Source of the DNA: Spirilliplanes yamanashiensis
Lineage (GTDB): Bacteria > Actinomycetota > Actinomycetes > Mycobacteriales > Micromonosporaceae
DNA length: 64,000 nucleotides
Assembly: GCF_016863475.1 (NCBI RefSeq)
Contig: NZ_BOOY01000025.1
Location: 186,001 to 250,000, forward strand
Reading direction: 5' to 3'
Shown here: positions 35,829-45,104 of the stretch, one piece after another
How positions within the stretch are numbered: the first letter of the stretch is position 1
Layout of the letters: each line of letters opens with the position of its first letter
The notes under the pieces: generated by a model
The model's database searches: none
Seen by the model: the letters and a program-made list of their open reading frames with translations, nothing else
Told to the model about the DNA's origin: nothing
Made by a program: the position numbers and the translations under genes

Positions 35829-36215
35829 GTGCGTCCGGCGGACGGGCCGCTACGCCGAGGCCGTCCGGTACGCCGAGATGGGATCCGCGTTCGCCGGTCA
35901 CGGCGGCGGGACCACGTCGGTGTGGCTGCCGGTCAGCGCCGCTCGCGCGTACGCCGCGCTTGGCAACGGCGATCGGGCCGTCGCCGCGATCCGCGCCGCC
36001 GAGGACGCCTGGGAGACCGTCGAGCCCGACGCCGTCGACGAGCTGGGTGGCATCTGCACGTTCAACCAGGCGCGGACGCTGTACTACGGCGCCGACGCCC
36101 TTGCGTGGCTGCCCGGCCAGGCCGACGAGGCCGTCGCCCTGTCCGGGCGGCCGTCGCCGCGTACGAGGACCGGTCGGACCCGTCGTGGGCGTTCGGCGAC
36201 GCGCTCTGCTGCGAC
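35829..36215 (+). pseudogene. Fragment of an XRE/TPR-type regulator, frameshifted
   Basis: No start codon. The reading frame gives RYAEAVRYAEMGSAFAGHGG, WLPVSAARAYAALGNGDRAV and DELGGICTFNQARTLYYGAD, the TPR half of a common actinomycete XRE regulator. Near 36140 the similarity jumps frame (to VAAYEDRSDPSWAFGDAL), then ends near 36215. The piece is joined head-on to the broken integrase gene at about 35828, showing that a deletion or recombination created the junction. Confidence 0.65.
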
Positions 36216-36234
36216 GAGGTCAGGCGTAGTGCCG

Positions 36235-37311
36235 CTAGAGGGCTCCACGGGCGAAGGCCCGGCTAAACCCCTGCCCCGACTGGACCAGGGTGCGGGCGCT
36301 GACAAGTCGGTCTTTCTCGTATGCGGCGAGTGCAGCGGATGGGTTGGTGTGCGCTGTGGTGGCGAGGGCAGTGGCGAGGGCTTCGGCGTCGTGCAGTGAT
36401 TCGCTGAATCCGCTGCCGGTCATGGGGGTGGGTACGTGAGCGGCGTCTCCGACGAGGGCGATACGGCCGTTGACGAGGCGGTCGGGGACGTATTCGGCGA
36501 TCGGCGTGCCGATCACCGCGTGCCGGTCGATGCTGTCAAGGATCGCGTCGGACCAGGGTGAGGGGAACTGGGCGTGGGCTCGCCGGGCCAGTTCGGCGTA
36601 GGTGGCGTCCGGGATGCTGGGGGCCAGCAGGGAGTGCCGCACGACGGTGCCGTCGAGGCAGCCGGTGGCGCGGAGCAGGTCGTTGTTGCTGGCGTCGTAC
36701 CAGGCCCATCCGATTCGCCGTGCGCCGGCGGCGGTTGATCCGTCGGCGCCGGGGAGCGGATATCCGAGCAGGGTGTCGTCGCGGCTGGTGAGGAACGCGA
36801 CGTTGCGGGGCCAGTGGGCGGGTCGGATCGCTGATTCGTCGGCGATGCCGATCCAGATCAGGTATCCGGAGAAGGTGGCGTCGGGTTTGTTCGGTATGAC
36901 GTGCCGTCGTACGACGCTGCGGTGCCCGTCGGCGCCGATGATCACGTCTGCGTGGTGGGTCCGGTTGTCGGCGGTGACGGCCCAGGCGGATTGCTCGTCC
37001 TGGGCGACGCGGCACACGGTGGTGTTCTGTCGCAGTTCGATTCGCGGATCGGCGTCGGCTGCTGCGCGTAGGGCTGCGTGGACGGCGAACCAGGTCTGGA
37101 TTCCGGGCGACAGTGTCCGCGGTAGCCGGCTGGTGTCGAGGCCGGTGATGCGTTGGAGTAGATCACCGGGTGCGTGCAGGGCGGCGCCGGTGCGGCCCGT
37201 GTCGTCGGACCGTTCGAGCAGGGTGACGTGGATGCCGATTCGGGCGAGGGTGAGAGCGGTCATCAGCCCGGACAGGGAGGCGCCGACGATGACGGCGGTG
37301 CGGTGGTGCAT
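36235..37311 (-). CDS. FAD-dependent aromatic-ring monooxygenase-like protein
   Basis: 358 residues from ATG 37311; a TTG at 37350 is less likely. Class A flavoprotein hydroxylase motifs: the dinucleotide fold AVIVGASLSGLMTALTLAR, the DG motif in VIIGADGHRSVVRR, and the GD motif in GRIALVGDAAHVPTPMTG. Such enzymes hydroxylate aromatic or polyketide substrates using NAD(P)H and O2. It follows an SDR gene by 35 bases on the same strand, so both are probably in the same minus-strand operon of oxidoreductases inside the element. Confidence 0.85.
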   Translation of the reverse strand: MHHRTAVIVGASLSGLMTALTLARIGIHVTLLERSDDTGRTGAALHAPGDLLQRITGLDTSRLPRTLSPGIQTWFAVHAALRAAADADPRIELRQNTTVCRVAQDEQSAWAVTADNRTHHADVIIGADGHRSVVRRHVIPNKPDATFSGYLIWIGIADESAIRPAHWPRNVAFLTSRDDTLLGYPLPGADGSTAAGARRIGWAWYDASNNDLLRATGCLDGTVVRHSLLAPSIPDATYAELARRAHAQFPSPWSDAILDSIDRHAVIGTPIAEYVPDRLVNGRIALVGDAAHVPTPMTGSGFSESLHDAEALATALATTAHTNPSAALAAYEKDRLVSARTLVQSGQGFSRAFARGAL

Positions 37312-37346
37312 GGTGGCCTTTTCCGTCGTGCTCAGATGCGGGGTCT

Positions 37347-38105
37347 TCAAGGCAGGATGGTGCCGGTGATGGCGGCGAGCGCGTCGATCAGCCGGTCTTG
37401 GAAGCCGGGGTCGTCGACCTGCGGTGCGGGCTTCTGGTGCCGGCGGTGATGCCAGTAGTAGCCGGACACGCGCGCTGCGGGGTCGCCGCTGACGGCGAGC
37501 CAGCTCTGGGTGTCATGGCCGAGTTCCAAGTCGTCCGGCGCGTCGGAGCCGCCCATCTTGGTGGGTACCCAGCCCGGGTCGACGCTGTTGCTCAGAACGT
37601 CAGGCCAGCGGTGGGCGACGGCCGCGGCAAGTGCGGCGACGTGCAGCTTGCTTTCCGAGTACGCCTGGCTCGCGTTCCAGTTCCGGGCGGTCCAGTCGAG
37701 GTCGTCGAGGCTACCGCTGGCGCTGTGGTGCATGCCGCTGGTCACGTAGACGAGCCGGGCGGGTCGATCGATCAGGGCGGTGAGCAGGTACGGGGCGAGC
37801 ACGTTGACGGCGAAGGTCCGCGAGTGGCCGTCGGTGGTGGCGATGCGCTTGCCGGAAAGGTAGACGCCGGCGTTGTGAATGATGGCGTCGATCTGTCCGA
37901 TGGCGTTGACTTGTTCAGCGACGGACCTCGTCTCGGTATCGCTGCTGAGGTCGCCGACGACGACCGACGCACCAAGCGTGCCGACGGCGGCAGCGCGTTC
38001 AGTCGACCGGGCATGCAGAACAACCTCATGGCCTTGTCCGAGCAGGGTTCGGGCGTTGGCGAGCCCGAGCCCGTCGGTGGAGCCGGTGATGAAGACGCGA
38101 GCCAC
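37347..38105 (-). CDS. Short-chain dehydrogenase/reductase
   Basis: 252 residues from GTG 38105, preceded by AAAGGGAG. Rossmann motif TGSTDGLGLANA, NAG in IIHNAGVYLSG, Ser in VTSGMHH and YxxxK in AYSESK, so all catalytic residues are kept. It lies 22 bases after the aldo/keto reductase stop and ahead of the FAD monooxygenase, in a redox operon. Substrate unknown. Confidence 0.87.
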   Translation of the reverse strand: MARVFITGSTDGLGLANARTLLGQGHEVVLHARSTERAAAVGTLGASVVVGDLSSDTETRSVAEQVNAIGQIDAIIHNAGVYLSGKRIATTDGHSRTFAVNVLAPYLLTALIDRPARLVYVTSGMHHSASGSLDDLDWTARNWNASQAYSESKLHVAALAAAVAHRWPDVLSNSVDPGWVPTKMGGSDAPDDLELGHDTQSWLAVSGDPAARVSGYYWHHRRHQKPAPQVDDPGFQDRLIDALAAITGTILP

Positions 38106-38127
38106 GGGAGTTCTCCCTTTCGCTGTG

Positions 38128-39006
38128 TCAGTCGGGGATGGGGAAGCCGTAGTTGTCGAGAGTGAGCGAGTCGGGGTCGGGGCCGCCGCGGACGCCGGTG
38201 TCGAGGGCGTCGATCGCGGTGATCTCGTCGGCGGTGAGGGCGAAGTCGAAGACATCGAAGTTCTCGGCGATGCGGTGTGGCTTGACCGATTTGGGGATGG
38301 CGGAGAACCCGTGGTCGAGGTGCCAGCGCAGGATCACCTGGGCGCTGGTCTTCGCGTACTTGCCGGCGATGGCGGTAATGACCGGGTCTTGCAGGGGGTT
38401 GGTGGTGAAGTCGCCGTAGATGTAGGAGCCGCCGATTGGTGACCACGACTGGGTGAGGATGCCGTGGCGGTCGTTCGCGGCGCGCCACTCGCGCTGCGAG
38501 TAGTACGGGTGGATCTGGATCTGGTTGACCGCCGGGACCACGCCGGTGCGGGAGATCAGCTCGTCGAGTTCGGCGGGGGTCTGGTTGGAGACGCCGATCG
38601 CCCGGACCCGCCCGTCGGCCAGCAGTGTTTCCATCGCCTGGTAGGCGGCGACGGTCTTGTCGAACTCGACGGCCAAGGGCTGATGTATCAGGAGCAGGTC
38701 GATCTGGTCGACGCCGAGCTTGCGGGCGCTTTTGTCGAAGCCGTGCAGCGCCTGGTCGTAGCCGTAGTCGCTGATCCACAGCTTCGTTTCGATGAAAATC
38801 TCGGACCGGTCGACACCGGACTTGGTGATGCCCTCGCCGACCTCGCGTTCGTTGAAGTACGCGGCGGCGGTGTCGATGTGCCGGTATCCGGCCCGCAACG
38901 CTGCGATGACGGCGTCGGTGGTCTGCTCGGGTGGGCTCTGGTAGACGCCGAGCCCGAGCGCCGGCATGGTCACGCTGTTGTTCAGGGTGAGGTAGGTCTG
39001 TGTCAC
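38128..39006 (-). CDS. Aldo/keto reductase, AKR5-like
   Basis: 292 residues from GTG 39006 with CAGGAG upstream. The AKR tetrad is visible: Asp in YRHIDTAAAY (with the Tyr in YFNEREVGEGI), Lys in FIETKLW and His in LLLIHQP. The NADPH-binding C-terminal loop (FSAIPKSVKPHRIAEN) is complete. It belongs to the group of 2,5-diketogluconate reductase-like enzymes, which reduce small carbonyl compounds. It is part of the minus-strand oxidoreductase operon of the element. Confidence 0.87.
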   Translation of the reverse strand: MTQTYLTLNNSVTMPALGLGVYQSPPEQTTDAVIAALRAGYRHIDTAAAYFNEREVGEGITKSGVDRSEIFIETKLWISDYGYDQALHGFDKSARKLGVDQIDLLLIHQPLAVEFDKTVAAYQAMETLLADGRVRAIGVSNQTPAELDELISRTGVVPAVNQIQIHPYYSQREWRAANDRHGILTQSWSPIGGSYIYGDFTTNPLQDPVITAIAGKYAKTSAQVILRWHLDHGFSAIPKSVKPHRIAENFDVFDFALTADEITAIDALDTGVRGGPDPDSLTLDNYGFPIPD

Positions 39007-39039
39007 GACCGGGCTCCTGGGGTTGGTGGTCGGGTGTGG

Positions 39040-39258
39040 TTATTGGTCGAGGACCCGTTTGGCGACGTTCATCGCGGAGACGGCTTTGGGCCAGCCGGCG
39101 TTAAACGCCATGTGGGTGATGACTTCGGTGAGTTCGGTGTCGGTGAGCCCGTTGGCCTTGCCGTAGGGCAGGTGCCAGCCGAGTTGCTCGCTGTTGCCGC
39201 CGGCGATGAGGCCCGCGATGGTGATCAGGCTGCGGTCGCGCGGGGAGAGTTCGGGGCG
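39040..39258 (-). pseudogene. Truncated carboxymuconolactone decarboxylase-like gene (C-terminal part)
   Basis: The last 72 codons of a CMD-family protein (PELSPRDRSLITIAGLIAGG to MNVAKRVLDQ) with no start of their own. They are about three-quarters identical to the complete copy at 40121-40447. The break falls inside the 3' end of the upstream SDR gene, which reads through the CMD sequence in another frame before stopping. A deletion between an SDR and a CMD gene explains this. Confidence 0.75.
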
Positions 39259-40100
39259 GCGTCGTCGTGCGCGAGTGACGACGAGAGCTGGCGGTGGGCG
39301 TCGATCTGGGCGAGCAGGTCGCGGGCCTTCTGTTCGATGGCTTCCACTGCGTCGGCGCATGCCACCCAGCGCAGCGGCGGCTCGTCGAGGTCGGCGATGG
39401 TGACGAGCGCGGTGCCGAGTTTGGCGGGGTCGCCGGCCTGCTGGCCGTTCATGGTGCGCCAGCCCGGGATCGCGGCGGCGGTGCGCGGCGCGTAGTCGTC
39501 GATGGACAGCTCCGCCCAGATGGTCGAGGCGTCCTCGACGAGTAGTTCGGTGCGGAAGAAGCCGGGCTCCACGATGGTGGTGCGGATGCCGTACGGCGCC
39601 ACGTCGAAACGCAGCGACTCCATCCACCCTTCGAGGCCGAACTTGCTGGTGGCGTAGGCGGCGACGAACTCCAGGCCGATCTGCCCGGCCAGCGAGGTGA
39701 TGGTGATGACGTGGCCGCCGCGCTGCGCGCGCATGATCGGCAGGACGGCGCGGGTGACGTTCATCGGCCCGAACAGGTTGGTCTCGAGCTGCGCGCGGAC
39801 CTGCTTGTCGCTGGTCTCCTCGAAGAACCCGGCGTAGAAGTTCGCGGCGTTGTTGACCAGGACGTCGATACGGCCGAATCGGTCGAGGGCCGCCTGGGCG
39901 GCGGCTCCGGCGTCCGCGCGCTGGGTAACGTCGAGCTTGACGACCAGCAGATCGTCGGACTCGCCGAGTACGGCGGCGACGCGCTGAGGGTCACGGCCGG
40001 TGGCCACGACCCGGTGACCGGCGGCGAGAGCGGCTTTGGTGATCTCGGCACCCATGCCGCGGCCGGCGCCGGTGACGATCCATACCTTGGGGTCCGTCAT
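39225..40100 (-). CDS. Short-chain dehydrogenase/reductase with altered C-terminus
   Basis: 291 residues from ATG 40100 (AGGAGTT upstream). Motifs: TGAGRGMGAEITKA, NNAANFYAG, ITSLAG and YATSKFGLEGW. The body is a normal classical SDR up to about LSSSLAHDDA; the last nine residues (PNSPRATAA) come from out-of-frame CMD sequence fused at the 3' end. The catalytic part is unaffected, so the enzyme may still work. It lies 20 bases after the intact CMD gene. Confidence 0.85.
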   Translation of the reverse strand: MTDPKVWIVTGAGRGMGAEITKAALAAGHRVVATGRDPQRVAAVLGESDDLLVVKLDVTQRADAGAAAQAALDRFGRIDVLVNNAANFYAGFFEETSDKQVRAQLETNLFGPMNVTRAVLPIMRAQRGGHVITITSLAGQIGLEFVAAYATSKFGLEGWMESLRFDVAPYGIRTTIVEPGFFRTELLVEDASTIWAELSIDDYAPRTAAAIPGWRTMNGQQAGDPAKLGTALVTIADLDEPPLRWVACADAVEAIEQKARDLLAQIDAHRQLSSSLAHDDAAPNSPRATAA

Positions 40101-40120
40101 GACGGAACTCCTTGTGCTGG

Positions 40121-40447
40121 TTACCGGTCGAGGACGCGCTTGGCGACGTTCATCGCGGTCACGGCCTTGGGCCAGCCGGCGTAGAACGCCATGTGGGTGA
40201 TGACTTCCTTGATCTCGGTGTCGGTCACCCCGTTGACCTTGGCGAAGGCCAGGTAGCCCTCCAGGTCGGCGCTGTTGCCGCCGGCGATGAACCCGGCGAT
40301 GGTGATGAGGCTGCGGTCGCGGGGGCTCAGCTCGGGGCGGGTCCAGAGGTCGCCGTAGATCACGTTGTCGGTGAGCGAGACGAACTTGGGCGCGAACTCG
40401 CCGAACAAGTTCTCCATGAACGTCTTGTCGCTGCTATCAGTCATCAT
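40121..40447 (-). CDS. Carboxymuconolactone decarboxylase family protein
   Basis: 108 residues from ATG 40447 (a second ATG is at 40444, and an upstream ATG at 40468 falls inside a leader hairpin). The CMD/AhpD-like fold is indicated by ELSPRDRSLITIAGFIAGG, TDTEIKEVITHMAFYAGW and the final MNVAKRVL. It lacks the CxxC of AhpD peroxidases, so a decarboxylase-like or purely structural role is likelier. It is the first gene of the minus-strand redox operon. Confidence 0.82.
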   Translation of the reverse strand: MMTDSSDKTFMENLFGEFAPKFVSLTDNVIYGDLWTRPELSPRDRSLITIAGFIAGGNSADLEGYLAFAKVNGVTDTEIKEVITHMAFYAGWPKAVTAMNVAKRVLDR

Positions 40448-40467
40448 GCTGCTTTCGTCGATGGGCA

Positions 40468-40508
40468 TGAGAGTCGATCCGGCTGAAAGCAGCCGGAATC
40501 AACTCTCA
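40468..40508. promoter_or_regulatory. Nested inverted repeat in the leader of the CMD operon
   Basis: TGAGAGT...ACTCTCA enclose a second perfect arm pair CCGGCTG-AAAG-CAGCCGG. The whole 41-base dyad ends 21 bases from the CMD start and covers the alternative ATG at 40468. It could be an operator, or an RNA hairpin that limits read-through from the regulator gene upstream. Confidence 0.5.
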
Positions 40509-40557
40509 ATAAACAAATGGATATCGCGACACCGGCTGAGCCGGCGCGAGGCAGTTC

Positions 40558-40572
40558 ACCTTCGATGAAGGT
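40558..40572. promoter_or_regulatory. Inverted repeat near the CMD operon promoter
   Basis: ACCTTC-GAT-GAAGGT. On the minus strand it is part of CTTTTACCTTC, and a second TTTACC lies just upstream, beside a possible -10 TACACT at 40581-40576. The motif TTTTACC also occurs in the repeat in front of the aldo/keto reductase gene on the far side of the regulator. Confidence 0.45.
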
Positions 40573-40607
40573 AAAAGTGTAGGTAAAGGAAACGGGAAAC
40601 AGGCCTG

Positions 40608-41486
40608 CTATGCGTGATCGGCCCTGTCGGTATCCGGGGCGGTCGCGGAGACTTCCCAACTCGACAGCAGTTTCAGGCCTTCTTCGGTCGCGCTGCCGGG
40701 GGGCGCGCTGTATACGGTCACCGATAGGCCGGTCTCGCCGGGAAGGGTCATCGCCGAATGTTCGAGGCGCAGGTCGCCGACCACCGGGTGGTGGATGCCT
40801 TTGACGCCGTCCTTGAACGCGCCGACGTCGTTGGCGCCCCACATGATCCGGAAGGCGTCGCTGCGGGTGGAGAGTTCACCGATGAGGTTCGACAGGTCGA
40901 CGTCATAGGGGTTGCGGCCCGCTTCGACGCGCAGGGCCCCGACGGCGGTGCGGGCGACTCGCTCCCATTCAAGGTAGAACCGGCGGGCGGCGGGGCTGAA
41001 GAACACGAACCGTACCGTGTTGCCCCGGCATGCCGGGTCGTCGAACATCTCCGCGAACAGGGCCCGGCCGAGCGGGTTCGCGTACAGCACGTCGAAGCGG
41101 TTGTTCTGCACGAACGCCGGTAAAGCTGGCATCCCGTCGATGACGCGCTGCACGGCGGCCGGGATCACCGGCTTGGCGGGGCCGCGCCGCGCCCGGACCG
41201 GCGAGGTGTTCGCGGCCCGGGCCAGATCGTACAAGTGGAGACGTTCGGTTTCATCCAGGCTCAGCGCCCCGGCGATGGCGTCCAGCACGGCGTCCGACAC
41301 CCCTTTGAGGTTGCCCCGTTCCACGCGGGTGTAGTACTCGACGCTCACCCCGGCCAGGGCGGCCACCTCGGCTCTGCGCAGCCCGGTCACGCGGCGGTCC
41401 CCGAAGGCAGCCAGCCCGGCCTGTTCGGGTGTCACCCTGTTGCGCCGCGACATGAGGAAGTCGCGCACCTCCGGCCTGTTTGTCAT
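40608..41486 (-). CDS. XRE-family regulator with MmyB-like ligand-binding domain
   Basis: 292 residues from ATG 41486. The helix-turn-helix lies at RRAEVAALAGVSVEYYTRVE (residues 35-60); residues 100-270 form the MmyB-like domain (VQRVIDGMPALPAFVQNNRF, NPLGRALFAEMF, LSVTVYSAPPGSATEEGL). Such regulators usually control a divergent or adjacent oxidoreductase gene and bind a small hydrophobic ligand. Here it lies between two redox operons, divergent from the aldo/keto reductase at 41749 and upstream of the CMD operon. Similar TTTTACC-containing repeats on both sides suggest it controls both. Confidence 0.87.
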   Translation of the reverse strand: MTNRPEVRDFLMSRRNRVTPEQAGLAAFGDRRVTGLRRAEVAALAGVSVEYYTRVERGNLKGVSDAVLDAIAGALSLDETERLHLYDLARAANTSPVRARRGPAKPVIPAAVQRVIDGMPALPAFVQNNRFDVLYANPLGRALFAEMFDDPACRGNTVRFVFFSPAARRFYLEWERVARTAVGALRVEAGRNPYDVDLSNLIGELSTRSDAFRIMWGANDVGAFKDGVKGIHHPVVGDLRLEHSAMTLPGETGLSVTVYSAPPGSATEEGLKLLSSWEVSATAPDTDRADHA

Positions 41487-41529
41487 GCCGACCACGCTAC
41501 GCCCGGCGGCCCGGAACTGAGAGTCTACG

Positions 41530-41572
41530 TTTTTACCCCCCACCGCCGGTGAACCTCGATTGGGGGTTAAAA
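41530..41572. promoter_or_regulatory. Long inverted repeat between XRE regulator and aldo/keto reductase
   Basis: TTTTTACCCCC (41530-41540) faces GGGGGTTAAAA (41562-41572), 11-base arms with one mismatch and a 21-base centre. It sits in the divergent promoter region, 44 bases from the regulator start. Candidate operator for the XRE protein. Confidence 0.5.
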
Positions 41573-41637
41573 GCAGAAGCTCTCAGCCGGGCCGGCGTGC
41601 TTGTACGTTGGTTATCGGAAGCGCCGCGGCCCGGTAA

Positions 41638-42729
<1,092 letters not shown>

Positions 42730-42740
42730 CCCAAGGCCCG

Positions 42741-42768
42741 GGCGGAGCGCCTCCCTTGGCGCTCCGCC
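42741..42768 (+). terminator. Intercistronic hairpin between aldo/keto reductase and SDR
   Basis: A perfect 11-bp stem GGCGGAGCGCC/GGCGCTCCGCC with a 6-base loop, 11 bases after the reductase stop and 36 bases before the next start. It has no T-run, so it may partly terminate or protect the upstream message. Confidence 0.6.
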
Positions 42769-42803
42769 GGCCGGGAACACCCACACTCAGGAGACAACAC
42801 GCC

Positions 42804-43577
42804 ATGAACACACCCATCCTCGACGGTCGTATCGCCCTGGTCACCGGCGGCACCACCGGGCTCGGCTTCGGTGCCGCCCAACGCCTCATCGACGAAGGCG
42901 CCACCGTCTACATCACCGGCCGCCGCAAGGACGTCCTCGACGAAGCCGCCGCCAAGCTCGGCCCGTCGGCGACCGGAATCCAGGCCGACGCCACCAGCAA
43001 ATCCGACATGCTGCGGGTCGCCGACACCATCAAAGCCGCCCACGGCCACCTCGACATCCTGTTCGCCAACGCCGGCGGCGGCCACGCCACCCCGCTCGAA
43101 GAACTGACCGAGCAGCAGATCGACAGCGAGCTGAGCATCAACGTCAAAGGCGTCGTGCTGACCGTGCAGAGCCTCCTCGGTGTGCTGCGCGACGGCGCGT
43201 CCATCACCCTCAACGCGTCGATCACCGCCGACATGGGCCTGCCCGGCTTCGCCGTCTACGCCGCCACCAAAGCCGCCGTCCGTTCCCTGGCCCGCAGCTG
43301 GACCACCGACCTCAAACACCGCCGTATCCGGGTCAACTCGATCAGCCCCGGCGTCGTACCCACCGAAGGCTACGGACACGTGCAGAAGATGACCGACGAC
43401 CAGATCAGCGCCTACGCCGAACGCGTCGCCGAGGAAATCCCCGCCGGACGCGTCGGCACAGCACAGGACATCGGCGACGCCCTCGTCTTCCTCGCCTCCG
43501 ACTCCGCCCGCTACATCACCGGCATCGATCTGGTCGTCGACGGCGGCATGACCCGCGTCTACGCCGGCAAAAACTGA
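42804..43577 (+). CDS. Short-chain dehydrogenase/reductase
   Basis: 257 residues from ATG 42804 (CAGGAGA upstream). Motifs: VTGGTTGLGFGAAQRL, LFANAGGGH, catalytic Ser in LNASITADMG and YxxxK in VYAATKAAV, then NSISPGVVPTEG and VVDGGMT. The second gene of the plus-strand redox operon. It resembles SDRs found beside MmyB-like regulators in other actinomycetes. Substrate unknown. Confidence 0.88.
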   Translation: MNTPILDGRIALVTGGTTGLGFGAAQRLIDEGATVYITGRRKDVLDEAAAKLGPSATGIQADATSKSDMLRVADTIKAAHGHLDILFANAGGGHATPLEELTEQQIDSELSINVKGVVLTVQSLLGVLRDGASITLNASITADMGLPGFAVYAATKAAVRSLARSWTTDLKHRRIRVNSISPGVVPTEGYGHVQKMTDDQISAYAERVAEEIPAGRVGTAQDIGDALVFLASDSARYITGIDLVVDGGMTRVYAGKN

Positions 43578-43582
43578 CCGCC

Positions 43583-43894
43583 ATGGCAAAGATAGAAGAA
43601 CGCCACATCATCTGCGTCGTCCGCGCTAAGACCGAGCACCGCGACAAGGTCCACCAGTTGCTGCTGGACCTCGTCGACCCCGCCCGGGCCGAGCCAGGCT
43701 GCCTGTATTACGACCTCTACCAGCAGCAAGGCCAGCCCGACACCTTCCGCATCGTCGACGGCTGGATCTCGGCCGCCGCGGTCGAAGCGCACGCCGCCCA
43801 CCCCAACGTCCCACGCGTCGTCGAACAGCTGCTTCCTCTGCTCGACAGCCCGCTCGAGGTCATCACGAGCACGCGCGTTAGCGACCCTGCCTGA
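43583..43894 (+). CDS. Antibiotic biosynthesis monooxygenase (ABM) family protein
   Basis: 103 residues, starting five bases after the SDR stop. A single dimeric ferredoxin-like ABM domain: HIICVVRAKTEHRDKVHQLL, EPGCLYYDLYQQQGQPDTF and VDGWISAAAVEAHAAHPN. Members oxidise quinone-type or polyketide compounds without cofactor, or act as quinol monooxygenases (YgiN-like). With two reductases in the operon, this suggests handling of a quinone or reactive carbonyl. Confidence 0.82.
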   Translation: MAKIEERHIICVVRAKTEHRDKVHQLLLDLVDPARAEPGCLYYDLYQQQGQPDTFRIVDGWISAAAVEAHAAHPNVPRVVEQLLPLLDSPLEVITSTRVSDPA

Positions 43895-44344
43895 CGTTGC
43901 CTCTCAGCGCGACAGCGAAGAGCAGCCTGTCACGCGCCCAGCCGGCGGCGTGAGCGGCCCGTCTCGGGCCGCCTTGAAGACGTACAGAGAGTTTGAACAG
44001 CCTGACGCCGAAGCCTGTGTCCGAAGCCTGCTGTCCCGTCACGGGACATAACTACGGCGAGGGGATCGGTGAGAAGTTTCCATACGTCTTCAAGGGCGGC
44101 CTCCGGCCGCCGCGCGAGCCACTTCGCCGGCCACCGCGAGACCGGCGGACACGCCGAAGCCCTGTATCCACCCACGTGCGGCGGACGCATGGCCCGGCTT
44201 CCATCCGGCGTTACGACCGGAGCAAACGCCGGCAGCGGTATACGGCACTGCCGCCGCGGCCGTGACGGCAGCGCCCGAGCCACGCCTCTGTGACCGGAGG
44301 CGGAATCGCTCGCCCCGGCGTCTCCGGTGCGTACGCTCCTGGCC
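43895..44344. other. 450-base region without a recognisable gene
   Basis: It contains a likely terminator hairpin for the redox operon, GCGGCCCG-TCT-CGGGCCGC at 43954-43972, and a perfect 17-base palindrome TGTCCCGT-C-ACGGGACA at 44032-44048. The open frames on both strands lack any conserved motif. Confidence 0.5.
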
Positions 44345-44669
44345 GTGACCGAGGTGTACGTGATCGACGGTGACCGCATCGGCAATCTGGAGGACTTCTG
44401 GTCGGTCATGGGCGCCGCCATAGGCTGCGGCGGCTACTTCGGTCGGAACCTCGACGCATTCGCCGACTGCCTCCGTGGCGGGTTCGGCACCCCGGAAGAC
44501 GGCGACTTCACCGTCGTGTGGCGAGCACACGAGCACAGCCGCACCGCGCTGGGATACCCCGAGACCGTCCGCCAGCGACGAGGCACGCGCCGGCCGCGGA
44601 CCCACGGTCTTCGACTGGCTCATCGAGATCTTCGAAGACGAGGTGCCCGGACAGCTCCGGTTGGAGTAG
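44345..44669 (+). pseudogene. Barstar-like RNase inhibitor gene, frameshifted
   Basis: GTG 44345 starts VTEVYVIDGDRIGNLEDFWS, followed by GGYFGRNLDAFADCLRGGFG, the barstar core that plugs a barnase-type active site. Near 44566 the similarity moves to another frame (ASDEARAGRGPTVFDWLIEI) and ends PGQLRLE. About 20 residues normally between these parts are also missing. No barnase-like gene is present in the window. Confidence 0.65.
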
Positions 44670-45056
44670 CGACGTCTGTGCCCCGCGGTGCGACGCATCG
44701 GCGCCGGACGTGGGATCGCACCGGCGACGTCTGTCGGGCCGGGCGGGCTGCTCAGACCCAAACTGGTCGAGCGCGCGGGCCGTCCCCCGGTGCTCGATCC
44801 TCCACGGAGACTGCCCGGCATCAAGGGCGCTGACGCGTCGCTTCGCGATCGCCTGCGGCCACCCTTGACACCGAGCAGCCACCGCGCTTCTGGCACCTAT
44901 CGGGGGACGGGGGCAGTGCGGATGCCGCAGTAGAGCCCGTTACGTGCCCGATGAAGCGGCGAATGACGGTCAATCGGGGGACCCGGCGGATCAACAGTGA
45001 CAGCCAAATGCGCAGGTCAACGCAGGTCATGGCCACCGGTAACAGGGCGACGCCGA
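44670..45056. other. Region between the barstar remnant and the distal att repeat
   Basis: I recognise no gene here. Several open frames exist on both strands, but none shows a start with ribosome-binding site and none has a family motif. It may be decayed element sequence. Confidence 0.4.
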
Positions 45057-45104
45057 GGATTCCTAAAGCGCGTGTCGCAGGTTCGATTCCTGCCGGGGGC
45101 ACCA
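45057..45104 (+). repeat. Attachment-site repeat, distal end
   Basis: A copy of the 3' half of tRNA-Arg(CCT): GGATTCCTAAAGCGC differs at three positions from the tRNA, then 33 bases through CCA are identical. There is no 5' half, so it is not a functional tRNA. It marks the far end of the element at 34859-45104 and could also be the near end of a second element. Confidence 0.9.

Noticed and set aside
43930-44421. 163-codon minus frame in the gap after the ABM gene
   Set aside because: No start signal, no motif, and it crosses the start of the barstar-like gene.
45057-45104. Second tRNA-Arg gene
   Set aside because: Only the 3' half matches; no acceptor 5' strand or D-arm, so it is an att repeat.
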